DNA from: Adiantum capillus-veneris
Taxonomy: Eukaryota > Streptophyta > Polypodiopsida > Polypodiales > Pteridaceae
Length of the DNA stretch: 64,000 nt
Direction: 5' to 3'
NCBI GenBank assembly: GCA_014529385.2
Contig: CM043971.1
Span: 55,103,209-55,167,208, forward strand
Position 1 is the first letter of the stretch. Each line of letters opens with the position of its first letter. The position numbers and the translations under genes are program-made. The notes below the pieces were generated by a model. That model searched no databases. It worked only from the letters and a program-made list of their open reading frames with translations, and was not told the origin of the DNA. This document shows, piece by piece, positions 54,103-64,000 of this stretch.

Positions 54103-56530
54103 TCCAGCTTCTCCAACTTTACTGGGTGGTGTCTCTATTTCACATAATGAAGAAGCTTTGCACATGGTAAAGAAGGACAGGTTGCAGCAGATGCAGACCC
54201 ATCCATTGAAAGTGCGTCTCTTTCTACAGAAAGCTGATTATGCAGTCTTACCCTATATGGCTCCAGTGACAATATATGAGCCTACTCATTCTAACCCAGC
54301 TACAATAAAGGACGGATGTTCAGTCCTCATCCAGTCTTCCTGGAATACTATTGTCCATTGTATGGGACAAATGTTGGATGCTACAGGGTCAGAAGATGAA
54401 CTGAAAAAGGCTAAAGCTGACTTGAAGGACGCTGAAGACGGCAAGAGATGAGCAGAATCTGCGCCATCGGCTACTTGAAGCTCATTCAGATAGGGATATT
54501 GAGCTATTAAAAAGCAAGTTAGTCAAGACTAAGTCGGATATGCAGATTGTGAGGGAACAAAGGAATGAAGCGCTCAGAGCTGCAAAACGGGTTGAAACGA
54601 TGCTGAAAATGAAGAGAGTTGACTTCAACTCCTTGTTTATTTGCCATACAGCCCTGAAGGCTTCCCTCACTGACAGATACATTTATATCATCCTGGCTGA
54701 AATTTTAAATCCAGCAGGCAACGCTGTCTTTGATCTGGAAAATTTGAAGTCTCTGATGGAGACTATGCAGAGTGATTTGCACTACAAATTGGGTGAGTAT
54801 AATAATGCTCTAATGAATCAAGCAATCCTGAATTATATTGAGCAGCAGAATTCCCTGAATGAAGCAGAGAAGATAAGTAAGAGGACGAGGATAAGGACGA
54901 AGGAGCTGATAAGGAGGAGGAAGACCAAGAAGAAGGGCATACTAACGATGATGATGATGCCCCACCTCCATCTCCACCTCCAGGACCTGGTACAAGTGGC
55001 ATAGGGCCAAGTGAAGGAGGTCAGTCACAGCCAGACCAGCAAGGCCAGCATGAAGGCCAGAATGAAGGCCAGAATGAAGGGCAGCAGACGGGTAATCAGC
55101 AGTCAGAAGAACAACATCCCCGTCACACTGGGAATCAGCCAACAAATCAGTCCCAGCTCAGTAGGGATGTTAAAGGGAAAAACAAAGTTAGAGATGAGGG
55201 ACCAATAGCTGATCAGCAGCATTCCTTACAGCTTATCACCCTGAACATGCAATTGAGACATCAGCAGGCTTCCATAACGAGACAATATCTAGAGGATGAT
55301 GATCTCCTGTCTGATCTGGAACATTTTTAGAGGCTGTATGTTGGGGCTAGGGAAATGGTGGAGCATTGGAAATCAGTGGCTTTTCATGATCAAGAAACTT
55401 GCCATTTACCTGCGCATCCCAGCACAGTCCAGCTGCTGGAAAGTATTCCTGAATGGATAATCACTCCTGAAGAGAGAGTGACCAACCCACATTTGCAAAG
55501 ACAGTCTACTGCCGATTGTCGCTCTCTCACTCTTGAATTAGAACTTCTGCATGGAAAAAACCAACCTACAAATGTATGAAGGATGTTAGGGAACAGCTAA
55601 AGGAGGTTTTGGTGCAGATGCAAATTGCCAGAGGAGTCTTGGATCAAAGAGTAAGAGCCATTCTTGAAGATCAGACAGCCACTAGTAAAGGACCTCAGAC
55701 TAGAATGACAGTCAGAGAACAAGCAACTGCTCTCCGCAAATTGTTTTAGCTAGTGAGAATCACCAGAAAGATGATGCAGCAAGAGAACCAGGCTGTTCTC
55801 AATTTTTTAGAATTCGTGCCTGATTCTCCAGTTCTCTTGTATGCCTTTCCAGCAAGAGAGACGGAGCTGTCAAGATTTTTTCCAACACTTTATCCTCAAC
55901 ATCCACAACCAGTTGATCTCCTTACATACTTCAAGATTATTGATGAGCTCCAGGATTGGTATGAGCGATCGACTGTGGAACGGAAAACTTGCAAACACTG
56001 TTCAATGATGCTCTCCAACTCAATGATATTCATGCACTAAAAGAAGAGATACAGAGGATCCGGATATGTATGGGTCAGTGGAAGATTCAGATCAGGGGCC
56101 TAACCAAGATCACTAATCAGCCGCTGCAACTTACTGTTGAGTCCTCTAAATTGCCTGAAAAGGATATTGCAGCTAAGGCGGGCCTAGCACCACAGTATAG
56201 GGAGATGGTTGAGATTCTTTTCGAAGCTCGGGTCAAAACTAATCAGCCTCTTCCAGAAGGAGGATCAATACTGCTTCACATTATCACAAGCTGGCCAGAA
56301 CCAGGATCACCAAAGGCAGATGCACACTCTATGATCCTGACACCAAAACCTATCATTCCCTCACGCCTTATGAAGTAGAGATGACCACAGAAAGGCGGGA
56401 TCAGCTTGAGCAGGAGGCCATTTACCGACTTATTCAGAAGGAGAATGCTGGTACTGGGATTTCTCAGACGCCATCCAGGTCAAAGGGCAAACGGAAGCTA
56501 GTTCAATGGAAGGATACTGGGTAGTTCCAT
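54103..56530 (+). pseudogene. Third ORF of element C, part 2
   Basis: Resumes the reading cut by D. Segments: 54158-54451 (MVKKDRLQQMQTHPLKVRLF), a coiled-coil stretch (54540-54900), a Pro/Gly/Gln-rich low-complexity region with repeated EGQN (54950-55140), and further segments at 55355-55579, 55753-56040 and 55989-56378, separated by stops and frameshifts. Overall size with part 1 (~1,150 codons) and layout (domain, charged region, coiled coil) resemble the D third ORF, though sequence similarity is weak by eye. Confidence 0.5.
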
Positions 56531-56764
56531 CTCAGAATTCAGTGGCGACTTTTCTTCCTCAACTGGAAGGTTGATATCAGTTTGTGTAGACGATGAGAGC
56601 TCTACCTTGGCCTTTTCAGCTACCTCTCGCAATCTTTGTATGGCCACTCTATCATTGGTCAAGTCCAATCCCCAACATCAGAACCAGACGGTGGATTTTT
56701 AAGTTTCAAATCAGAATCAGACAGGGCAATTTTTTAGAAATTTTGGAATCTTGCCAAAATTCAA

Positions 56765-56779
56765 GAAAGGAGGGAAGGA
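56765..56779 (+). promoter_or_regulatory. Polypurine tract of element C
   Basis: The purine run AGAAAGGAGGGAAGGA directly precedes TGTAGACGG. Confidence 0.8.
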
Positions 56780-57281
56780 TGTAGACGGCTGAGACAGTTT
56801 CACCAAGTGGGAACGTTCTCTTATGAGACGGGCAGTGAATTCGTCAGTAATTACTACGGTAATTACCATGGTAAACCCAAGGTATATAAATAGGGCCCAT
56901 TACATTGTAATCGGGTTGGCATTTGGGTTAGCATAATCTTGAGCATAGTCGGATTAGCATTTTGGCGGCATTTGTACTTGAGTTGTCAATCATTGGCAGT
57001 TGTTGTCGGCTATACTCTATATGTAAATCACATCATACTCACTGTAATCTCTCATCTGTGATTCCAATCACGGCAAATATTCCAGTCACACTTACTCTGT
57101 ATTCAGTACTCTGAATCTGAATCTGAATATTATTCTCAGATAGTCTGATTCTCATTCCAGTAGATAAATTCCAGTCCAGTTTCTGATTCTTTGTTCAGTC
57201 GATTGTCTAAACTAATACATCATCAGTAGATCATCTTCTAACACTGGAATTAGCTATCTCAAGAGATCAACTCCAATTCCA
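56780..57281 (+). repeat. 3' LTR of element C
   Basis: 502 bp, TGTAGACGG to CAATTCCA, with TATATAAATA at 56883-56892; then TSD GCCAC at 57282-57286. Confidence 0.95.
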
Positions 57282-57286
57282 GCCAC

Positions 57287-57823
57287 CATCAAGGATTCCC
57301 TTCAAAATTAATCCCTTGGTAGTGATTGGTACGGTTGCATTGGATTCATCGCCTTCCAAGTATTGTCCCAACTTGTTAACAAGTATTTCAACAACAGAGT
57401 TCTCATCTAGGTTGGGTTGTGGATGCAAGTGTTCCTCCTCTATTGGCACATCCCTAGCTCCATCCATTTGTGCAAATTGTGGTAGCTTGCGACTTTTAGT
57501 TCTCCATTGAGGAAATCTCAAAGAGCTAAGAATAGCTCAGGGTCTCCATATAGTTTAGACATGATGGTGGTTCTAACTTCTGAAGCGATGAAATCCATAA
57601 ATTTGGCAATATTTAACATAACTTTTTGGGCTTTAGTCCCTTGACATGGGGAATATGGCCATTTCTTCGATAGGGTCATGTAATCCCTTTGTAAACATTC
57701 TCTCCAACAAGAAGGGAGTACACCCACTACACTCGATGACTTAAAGTCACATTCTTCTTGGATGACACTAGGTATGACTAGTGGTCTATGGTCTTTGTGA
57801 GGTTGATTTTGCATAGAGAACAC
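57287..57823 (-). pseudogene. Gag-protease linker and protease N-terminus of A'
   Basis: In minus orientation the first segment (57823-57518) aligns with copy 1 near 870-1190 (SEVRTTI, KLYGDPELFLAL). The second (57521-57287) aligns with copy 1 up to ITTKGL and the active site GILDGG, where element C entered. A frameshift separates the two. Confidence 0.85.
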
Positions 57824-58204
57824 TGTGTGGTAATTTGGATCGGCCTAGGTGCTGGCTCTAGATCCCTTTGGGTCTCCTCTACCAAACCCATTAATTGCTT
57901 GACTCGATCAATCTCCTCTGTAGGATTTGGATAAGTTCCTATATTTTTCTTGGGTATGATCTTTCTTGTTTTTTTCTTTTCTAATGGTTATTTTAGTCTC
58001 CTTGGTTTCACCTAAATCAGAATCCTCTTCAGCATCGTTCATATATACGGGGTCATCACCAGTCCCTATGTCGGTCTTTGAACTGGGGTCTAACTTCGCT
58101 GCTTTTTGTGCTCTCTTCCTTCATGTTTTCTTCTTCTTCTGAGATTGGGCAATTGATACTGTGTCTCTTTCTTCGAGAATATAATTTTGGTTTTGGAGCA
58201 TCGA
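57824..58204 (-). pseudogene. Degenerate Gag linker of A'
   Basis: Matches copy 1 (~370-870) at nucleotide level but is broken by stops and indels. No intact frame. Confidence 0.55.
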
Positions 58205-58564
58205 TCATGTGAGTGCATTTACTGGTACCACAGGTGTACTTTGTGATGACTCCTCGATAACCTCAATCAAGTTCAACGGTGTGATCTTTGGTGCATTCAG
58301 ATTATTAGGACATTGGGAAATCAAATGGTCTATGCCACATTGATTACACATGAGTATCGGCATTGTAGATGTGCTCGCTTGATTGGTTTGCATTAGTGTG
58401 GCATTCTTTTGTAGTCTAATAGGACATTCGGCTACACAATGTGGACCTCCACACTCATAGCATTGAAGAGGCGGTCTCTTGGTAGTGAAATTGATATTTT
58501 GGCTTCTTGCTACAAGAGCAGCTACTTGATAGACAGGTTTGACTTGTCCCCAATAGTCCTCCAT
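58205..58564 (-). CDS. Nucleocapsid segment of A' Gag with two zinc knuckles
   Basis: Aligns with the start of the copy 1 frame. Two C-x2-C-x3-H-x4-C knuckles (CYECGGPHCVAEC and CNQCGIDHLISQC) are conserved. The initial Met is internal to Gag. Binds element RNA during packaging. Confidence 0.85.
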   Translation of the reverse strand: MEDYWGQVKPVYQVAALVARSQNINFTTKRPPLQCYECGGPHCVAECPIRLQKNATLMQTNQASTSTMPILMCNQCGIDHLISQCPNNLNAPKITPLNLIEVIEESSQSTPVVPVNALT

Positions 58565-60527
58565 ATAGTATTGTTGACTTTATTCAAGTGCATCAATCCC
58601 AAAGGCAATATTCTAACTTATCCTCGCAATCCGCACAAGCAATAGATGACTCACAACCCACTTGATCCGCAGAAGTGATTCTTGGATGTGGGTGTTGCGG
58701 TCCTAGCACTGAAGGTGGTAATGGTATTGTTTGCACAACATTTTGGGCCCTAGGGACCATGTGTTGTGACGGTTGTTCAAGAGGTGGGCCCGACATCAAT
58801 GTAGGCACTTAAGGTGTGTCCGTCCATGCTAAGGTTAGTCTATTGGCCATTGCGCATTTAAATACTATGCAATCCTATGCCTAATGACCATACCTCCCAC
58901 ATGCATTGCAATTCCCATTAAATTTTACTTTAAACATAGGGCATTCACTAGTACTATGTGTACCATAGCAAACTGAGCACCATTGTTGCTCCCTTCTTGG
59001 ATACATATGATTGTTTTGTGGAGCATGATTGTATCTAAGACTCTCTTGAATAGCCTTGGTGAGATCTGCTAAAGTCATCTCAGATATCTTTGGCTCCTTA
59101 GCAATAGGCTGGGTCGTTGGCTGATGCCTCGATGCTTGCAAGCTAATAGATTTAGGCTCAACAGACACTCTTTCTCCTTGAATCATTAAATTATCCTCCA
59201 ATTGGATCGAATTGGTGGTGACTACTTCCCAAGTGGTGATACCTCTAATTGACTAGGCCATTGTAGATATCCTCATGTCGTAATCCCCTAATGAATCTAT
59301 CAAGCAATTGATTATTATTGAAGCGCTCATTTGGATTACAACGAGAATTCAAATGCTTCAAGCGACTAATAAAATCTCTCACCGGCTCTCCTTCCTCTTG
59401 TTGGGCTTTCTGAAGCTGAGAGGCTACACCCCAAAGCACTCCCTCTCGTATGTATTCTTTCAAGAACAGTCTCCTAAGAGCATGGTAAATCGTTTTTTAT
59501 TCCACCCTTAGGGTTCTATACCAATCCCCAGCCTTCCCACTTAAGGTTAAGCTTAAAGCATTACTCTTATGCAGGTCATTGTGTTCTCCTAGAGAATCGC
59601 ATATTTGTTCAAACACTTTGATATGCTTTCTCACATCCCCGTCTCCACTAAATTTTTTTTGGCTTGGCTATCTGTACTGCCTTACTTCTAGGCTCTCTAT
59701 CAGGCCTATTACGTATATTCTCAGCAATAGATCGACCTATAGCTTGAGAAAATGTTGCCAAGTCATCTAAGTGAGCAGGCACCGTGGGTGAAGGCGCTCT
59801 AGAGACTACATGTGGAGTAGGTATTGGCATTGGGCTTGGTGCATAGGAAACCCTTGGGTTCCATGTTGGGTACGATGTTGTACCATGTGGTGGCCCAAGG
59901 TTCATATGGGTGGTCCTAGGCATAGCAGATGTCGGATGTGACATGCTTATGCTAGCTAGTATGGTCCCATGGAAATAAGAGCTTAGCTGTTGTGGTTGTG
60001 GAGCATAGGTAGTTGATACAATGGGAGGGGTAGGAACTACATGAGTATGAGGACCCATGGGTGTATACCATTGGTACACACTTGTAGGTACTATTGCAGG
60101 CATTGAGCTACCATGTAGTGGTGCTTTACTAACAAATGAGGTCCATGGCGTGTTTCTCAGCATGGCCATCATTGCGGTAGGCATGGTAGCCGTGGTGTCA
60201 TATCAAGGGAAAGATGAACTAGACTTGGAAAGATAAAGCTATCACTTGGGGGCTCAAATTGCATTGAGACCCCTGGCGATACAACATATGGAGGATCCAT
60301 CGGACTTACCGAGGGAGTCTCCATTTGCGATAAGGTCGGTTGTTTAGCCTTCCCTGTATCCAAGAATCTCTTGAGACCCGTTGAAGGCATGTTTATCCCC
60401 TTGTTCTGTCTCTCTAACTCAATGACCCTATGGATGACCTCACAAACTCTTTGTTGTTGATCCTCCACACTAGTAGCACCCATTGTGGATTGTAGGACAT
60501 CTAACCAACCCACGTGATAGGTGTGAC
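58565..60527 (-). pseudogene. gag: Gag core of A'
   Basis: Minus orientation, several open pieces. 60513-60169 is an acidic and Ser/Pro region starting GWLDVLQ. 60184-59648 is a Pro/Thr/Ser-rich linker. 59640-59245 is the capsid core, with LFLKEYIREGVLWGV at ~59470 and the segment FISRLKHLNSRC. 59201-58881 carries a further Cys/His motif (C-S-V-C ... H ... C, WCSVCYGTHSTSEC; then CNACGRYGH), suggesting a third and fourth knuckle. Stops and indels separate the pieces. Confidence 0.7.
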
Positions 60528-60535
60528 CTGTGTAT
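60528..60535 (+). repeat. Target site duplication of the hAT transposon, left
   Basis: CTGTGTAT against CTATGTAT at 62761-62768: seven of eight bases match. Eight bases is the hAT-type length. Confidence 0.8.
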
Positions 60536-60784
60536 CAGGGATTTTAATTACGCGATGATGCATTTTGTTAAATGTTAATTATTGTTGTTATTATCACTAT
60601 TTTTTTCATGTTAATAACATATATAATGTCATGACCTACGAAAACCGGTAGAAAACGTAGAACCGGCGGGACAACCAACAATCCCGGCAGACCTGGCGGG
60701 TTTATCATGAAACCCGACGGGCCCGACGGGAAAAGCAAGAATCCCGCCGGACCCGCCATGTACCCCCTCCATATTTGGCGGCTC

Positions 60785-60792
60785 TATATAAC
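60785..60792 (+). promoter_or_regulatory. TATA box, left end of the hAT element
   Basis: TATATAAC about 250 bp inside the left end, placed to drive the BED-finger transcript. Confidence 0.5.
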
Positions 60793-60919
60793 CCTGTAGT
60801 AGACATCACATCACATCATCTCTTCCTCTAAATTTGGTCATCCTTTAAAATTTAGAAGAAAAACTAAAGGTAAAAAAATGAATAGTCTTTAAAAAAAATT
60901 ATAACTTAATGTAACTTTG

Positions 60920-61680
60920 ATCATGGATCATTAGTTCCTTTTTGGACTGAACTGATTCTTGAAAGAAGGTAGAAAGGTGAATCTTTGGGTCGGTATCTCT
61001 ACATTTGGGATGGACTAATCTAATGTTTGGTTCACCGTTATATTTGCTAAATTGATTGCTATATTGATTAGAACTTCTATCATGGGTCATTAGTTCTTTT
61101 TTGGACTGAACTGATTCTTGAAAAGAGATAGAAAGGTGAATCTTTGGGTCGATATCTCTACTTTTGGGATGGACTGATCACATGTTTGATTCACCGTTGT
61201 ATTTGCTTGCTATTCCGATTAGAGCTCCAATCATGGGTCATTAGTTCTTTTTTGGACTGGACTGATTCATGAAAGGAGGTAGAAAGGTGAATCTTTGGGT
61301 CGATATCTCTACTTTTGGGATGGACTGATCACATGTTTGATTCACCGCTGTATTTGCTTGCTATTCTGATTAGAGCTCCAATCATGGGTCATTAGTTCTT
61401 TTTTGGACTAGACTGATTCATGAAAGGAGGTAGGAAGGTGAATCTTTGGGTCGATATCTCTACTTTTGGGATGGACTGATCACATGTTTGATTCACCGCT
61501 GTATTTGCTTTCTATTTCGATTAGAGCTCCAATCATGGGTCATTAGTTCCTTTTTTGGACTGGACTGATTCATGAAAGGGGTAGGAAGGTGAATCTTTGG
61601 GTCGATATCTCTACTTTTGGGATGGACTGATCACATATTTGATTCACCGTTGTATTTTCTTGCTCATGTTTGAGTAGATT
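60920..61680 (+). repeat. Five tandem repeats of about 151 bp in the hAT element
   Basis: The landmark CATGGGTCATTAGTTC recurs at 60922 (variant), 61081, 61232, 61383 and 61534: spacing 159, then 151, 151 and 151 bp. Copies 3-5 are the most alike, indicating recent unequal expansion. Located between the promoter and the BED exon, probably in an intron. Confidence 0.95.
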
Positions 61681-61819
61681 GAGGTTTATTCCCTTCAGGC
61701 TTCACTACTACGCTTGTGTGTGATATTGATTATAACACTAATGTTTGGTTTGAATAATACTTGAAACAAGAGATAGCATACTGAGCTATGTTTATTGGTA
61801 TTGCAGGCATCCAATAAGT

Positions 61820-62257
61820 ATGTCTTCCACCGGGAATGTGAGCGGTGATGTTGTTGTCTCAAGCCTGGCTTCCTTGAGAAAACCTCCTACCTCAATGCCA
61901 GGTCCTGCTTCGTAGGGCACCACTTCGCAGGGCAAGCGAAAGGCAGGTGGAAAAAGTCCAGGACCCGATTGGAATTTTGCCACAAATTTAAATAAGTATC
62001 AAGATTGGAAATGTAACTTTTGTGGCGAAGAGAAATGTGGAGGAGCACCAAGAATAAGGGATCATTTGCTAGGTGGCAATACCAGAATCCAAGGAGGAAA
62101 GTGCAAGGGCTTAGGTGCAGAAGAAGTAGCTATGCGCTTAAAAGATTTAATTGCTAAGCTAATTTCCACGAGCAAAAGATCAAAACTCTCTACTTTTGAC
62201 CATCACACCCCGGTATCGATAAGATCAAACCAGTATATGAGGGATCATTGGGTGTAA
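61820..62257 (+). pseudogene. BED zinc-finger N-terminus of a hAT transposase
   Basis: A likely exon preceded by a splice-acceptor-like TATTGCAG. It starts Met-Ser-Ser-Thr at 61820, has an in-frame TAG at 61913-61915, then continues. WKCNFCGEEKCGG, APRIRDHL and, after a short gap, CKGL form a C-x2-C ... H ... C BED finger typical of plant hAT transposases. It ends at 62257. The following ~150 bp may be more N-terminal coding in another frame, but the RNase H-like core and hAT dimerisation region are missing. Role: DNA binding at transposon ends. Confidence 0.75.
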
Positions 62258-62568
62258 CGCCCACCAATGGAAGCACTCAAAGCAGGGAACCAACTTCTCA
62301 TATCGATGGAACTACACCTCCAAACCATGGATCTCCTGACTTAGCCGCAATTGTAACATGTGCCAGTGCATCCACGTACGATGATTTGATAAAAGAAATT
62401 TTATACCTTTAAGTTTTAACGCAAAAAACTCAAAAAAACATCAATAAAATAAGGAAGGGTTTAAAAAATTACTGCTACACTGCTTTGAGAATGTGGAAAG
62501 CTGCCAGAAAGTTTGGTGAATACTTTTCAATGTACCTCTTTTGTGAAAAAGACAAGCACTGGTGTCGC

Positions 62569-62577
62569 CTTTATATA
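62569..62577 (-). promoter_or_regulatory. TATA box, right end of the hAT element (minus strand)
   Basis: Minus-strand TATATAAAG about 190 bp from the right end, with the same GGCGGG-rich surroundings as the left end. Confidence 0.4.
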
Positions 62578-62768
62578 GCCACGGCGGGCCCAGCGGGGAA
62601 ATAGCTTTACTCGGCGGGCCCGGCGGGCTACGAGCCGGTCTCCAGGTCTCCCTAGAGGTCAAAAAAGATGAATGTCAATTAACATAATATTTGTTATTTT
62701 GCATTTCTATTGTTATTAACCTGAAATTATAGTGTGATCACGTCATTTTTGAAATCCCTGCTATGTAT

Positions 62769-63525
62769 AGGTCGGTTAGAGTTTCCGTTTGTAGTTTGTA
62801 CTCCCAGTTCTCATTTAAGAACGCTGCATCTAGGATTGAGGTGCTAGGGGTGTCCTTTGAGCTAGATGCAATGTTGCTTTCTAGGGGTTGGCCCTTAGCG
62901 GTTGCTAAGTCAGGAGCACTCGATTACTCTCTTAGAAAGGATATTGACATAGGGGCTTTTGCTTTTAACTCTCTTCGTTGCTCCGCCTTGCGTAAGCTCT
63001 CGACTTCCTTTTCCCTAGCCGCAATGATATATCGCTCAATCTCTTGCACTTCGGCAAGGCTTCTACCATCAGGTAATATAACCTCAGAGGGGAATAGTTC
63101 TGAAGAGTCAGAAGGTGCAGTGAATGAAGTATTCATGTGCACATTCTCTAAGGGCATAGGGTCTACGTTGGTCATGAATGGAGAATTTACTTCCCCACCC
63201 CCTCATTTACATCATTAGCTCCATGTTCAGAGCGAGTGGCTCTACTAAAGGTTTCCTTCAAGCGGCTAAGCACGCTCGGCCCGGATCGTGGGCCCATGGC
63301 ATGCATGTCTTGGCTTGAGCTATCGGGATTAGGCATTGGGAAACCCTCCATGACGTTGTAGTCAAAGGAATAGTCACTAGCCGCTATGTTCGAGTCTTGG
63401 TTTGTACTACCTTGGGTCCCCGCCGAGGGCGCGGAACCTAAGGTAGGTGGATATTGAGAACTCATGTAAGTCGAAATTCTCTCTAGTTGCTCCTTCTCTA
63501 GCACACGACCACAGCGCAGATGCAT
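62769..63525 (-). pseudogene. gag: Gag N-terminus of A'
   Basis: Start Met at 63525 (M-H-L-R-C-G-R), similar to the element D Gag start M-N-L-R-S-G-R. Two main open pieces: 63525-63187, Ser-rich, and 63175-62924, with an EVQEIERYIIAAREKEVESL helix. They are separated by a small indel and run towards the hAT insertion. No known domain. Confidence 0.65.
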
Positions 63526-64000
63526 GTGCCTTTGGCACCCTACAAGCGTCGGCGAATAACTTCGAAGGTTAACCGCTTACTTTTTTAGGCATCCATTTTC
63601 ACTCGTTTTTTAATGTTTTTTAATGATCGGTTTTTTTTATTAAAGTGTGTGATAGCTTGAAACGAGCGTATCACTCAGAGGGTCGAGGTGTGCTTTACAG
63701 CACAACGTTCGGTCACCTACAACTCCGTTGGTCCTCAAAAAAGTCGATTTTTAGCTGCGTGTGAAGCTAAAATACGTAATTTTAAAGGGCAACTGAGGTC
63801 TAAGCCTGAGCGTGAGCTTGGGATTGGGTCTGGGCTTGGGTCTGGCTTGGATCTGGGAGATATTCCCGATCCCGGTCCTACCTTTAAAATTTTTAATTTT
63901 TTTAAAATTTTATTTAAATTTTTTTTTTTTTTGGGATAAGGTCGTCGCGATCTGCGCACGAGCACACACACACTCTACCTACCTACTTACAACTAATACA
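63526..64000 (-). other. Leader of A'
   Basis: Upstream of the A' Gag start on the minus strand. AT-rich tracts and a stretch of repeated GGGTCT/GGCTTG (about 63810-63850). No PBS or LTR end is recognisable before the window edge, and no gene. Confidence 0.5.

Larger units (their letters stand above)
27141..57281 (+). mobile_element. Element C: Ty3/gypsy non-chromovirus with third ORF, split by element D
   Basis: LTRs of 507 and 502 bp start TGTAGACGG and end CAATTCCA, flanked by the perfect TSD GCCAC. Without D it is about 11.1 kb. Order: PBS-like site, gag with three knuckles, protease, RT, RNase H, integrase and a long third ORF interrupted by D at 35056. Stops and frameshifts occur in every gene. 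LTRs differ at about twenty positions plus small indels by eye. Confidence 0.93.
60536..62760 (+). mobile_element. hAT-like DNA transposon inserted in A' gag
   Basis: Terminal inverted repeats start CAGGGATTT and end AAATCCCTG, flanked by 8-bp duplications. The A' gag reading is continuous across the insertion once one duplication copy is removed (LYI then GHTYHVGW). Interior: GC-rich subterminal motifs (GGCGGG), a TATA box facing inward at each end, five ~151-bp tandem repeats and a BED-type zinc-finger exon. No transposase catalytic core or dimerisation domain, so this is a non-autonomous, internally deleted copy. Confidence 0.85.
19768..64000 (-). mobile_element. Family A copy A' (minus strand), disrupted by element C and a hAT transposon
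   Basis: Read right to left: Gag start at 63525, hAT insertion (60536-62760), rest of Gag, zinc knuckles (58564-58205), start of protease, element C (27141-57281), rest of protease, RT, a remnant of RNase H, integrase, a second protease-like domain, the W-x-P-K tail, 3' untranslated region, PPT and 3' LTR (20471-19768). The RT/RNase H catalytic region is deleted. The 5' LTR lies beyond the window. It inserted into the RT of B'. Confidence 0.9.

Noticed and set aside
27141..57281. Endogenous plant pararetrovirus
   Set aside because: LTRs, TSDs and integrase are present and no movement-protein motif was seen, so these are LTR retrotransposons.
60920..61680. Centromeric or telomeric satellite
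   Set aside because: Only five copies, contained inside a hAT element.
1..64000. Host protein-coding genes
   Set aside because: Every long open frame belongs to a mobile element; no exon-like series with host-type domains was recognised.

Overview
This window looks like intergenic heterochromatin from a large-genome land plant. It is packed with long terminal repeat (LTR) retrotransposons of the Ty3/gypsy superfamily inserted into one another, plus one hAT DNA transposon. I see no convincing host gene, rRNA or tRNA gene. The plant assignment rests on chromodomain and non-chromodomain Ty3/gypsy lineages, on primer binding sites (PBS) resembling those for plant initiator-Met and Asp tRNAs, and on a BED-finger hAT element. 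Species cannot be read from the sequence. A fern, lycophyte or gymnosperm is possible.

Layout. (1) Family A, copy 1 (+), 1-4662: 3' part of a non-chromovirus element with a large internal deletion. (2) Family B, copy 1 (+), 4663-12645: a chromovirus with truncated 5' LTR, gag, PR, RT, RNase H, IN and a chromodomain-like end, broken by several frameshifts. It sits in the gag of an older copy, B'. (3) B' fragments, 12646-13312 and 18985-19767. Between them is element F (13313-18984), a short-LTR non-autonomous element with perfect target-site duplication (TSD) ATGGT. (4) Family A copy A' (-), from 19768 to the right edge: its 3' LTR cuts the RT of B'. A' is split by element C at its protease active site and by a hAT transposon in its gag. 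(5) Element C (+), 27141-57281: gag, PR, RT, RH, IN and a long third ORF, with perfect TSD GCCAC. (6) Element D (+), 35056-54102: a 19-kb giant inserted in the third ORF of C, with 941/938-bp LTRs. The nest is four deep (D in C in A' in B'), and LTR divergence judged by eye agrees with that order.

Element D deserves most attention. It has an uninterrupted 1511-codon gag-PR frame and an almost open RT-RH-IN frame with intact catalytic residues. It also shows features I cannot match to a standard Ty3/gypsy layout. There are two HHCC zinc-finger modules before the integrase core and a second retropepsin-like domain (DSG) after the integrase. A tail of W-x-P-K motifs follows, then a ~1,090-codon third ORF with a long coiled coil. 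Nine copies of a 24-34 bp palindrome sit in two clusters, one in the 5' leader and one between pol and the third ORF, with recurring spacings of about 284 and 125-135 bp. Family A' carries a homologous post-integrase protease-like domain whose catalytic Asp-Ser-Gly is replaced by Asn-Thr-Cys, so this domain appears to be shared by a clade.

All element genes would produce Gag and Pol proteins for reverse transcription and integration in cis. Only D looks close to intact. A and A' have lost RT catalytic regions by deletion, B and C carry stops, frameshifts and altered catalytic residues, and F and the hAT copy are non-autonomous.
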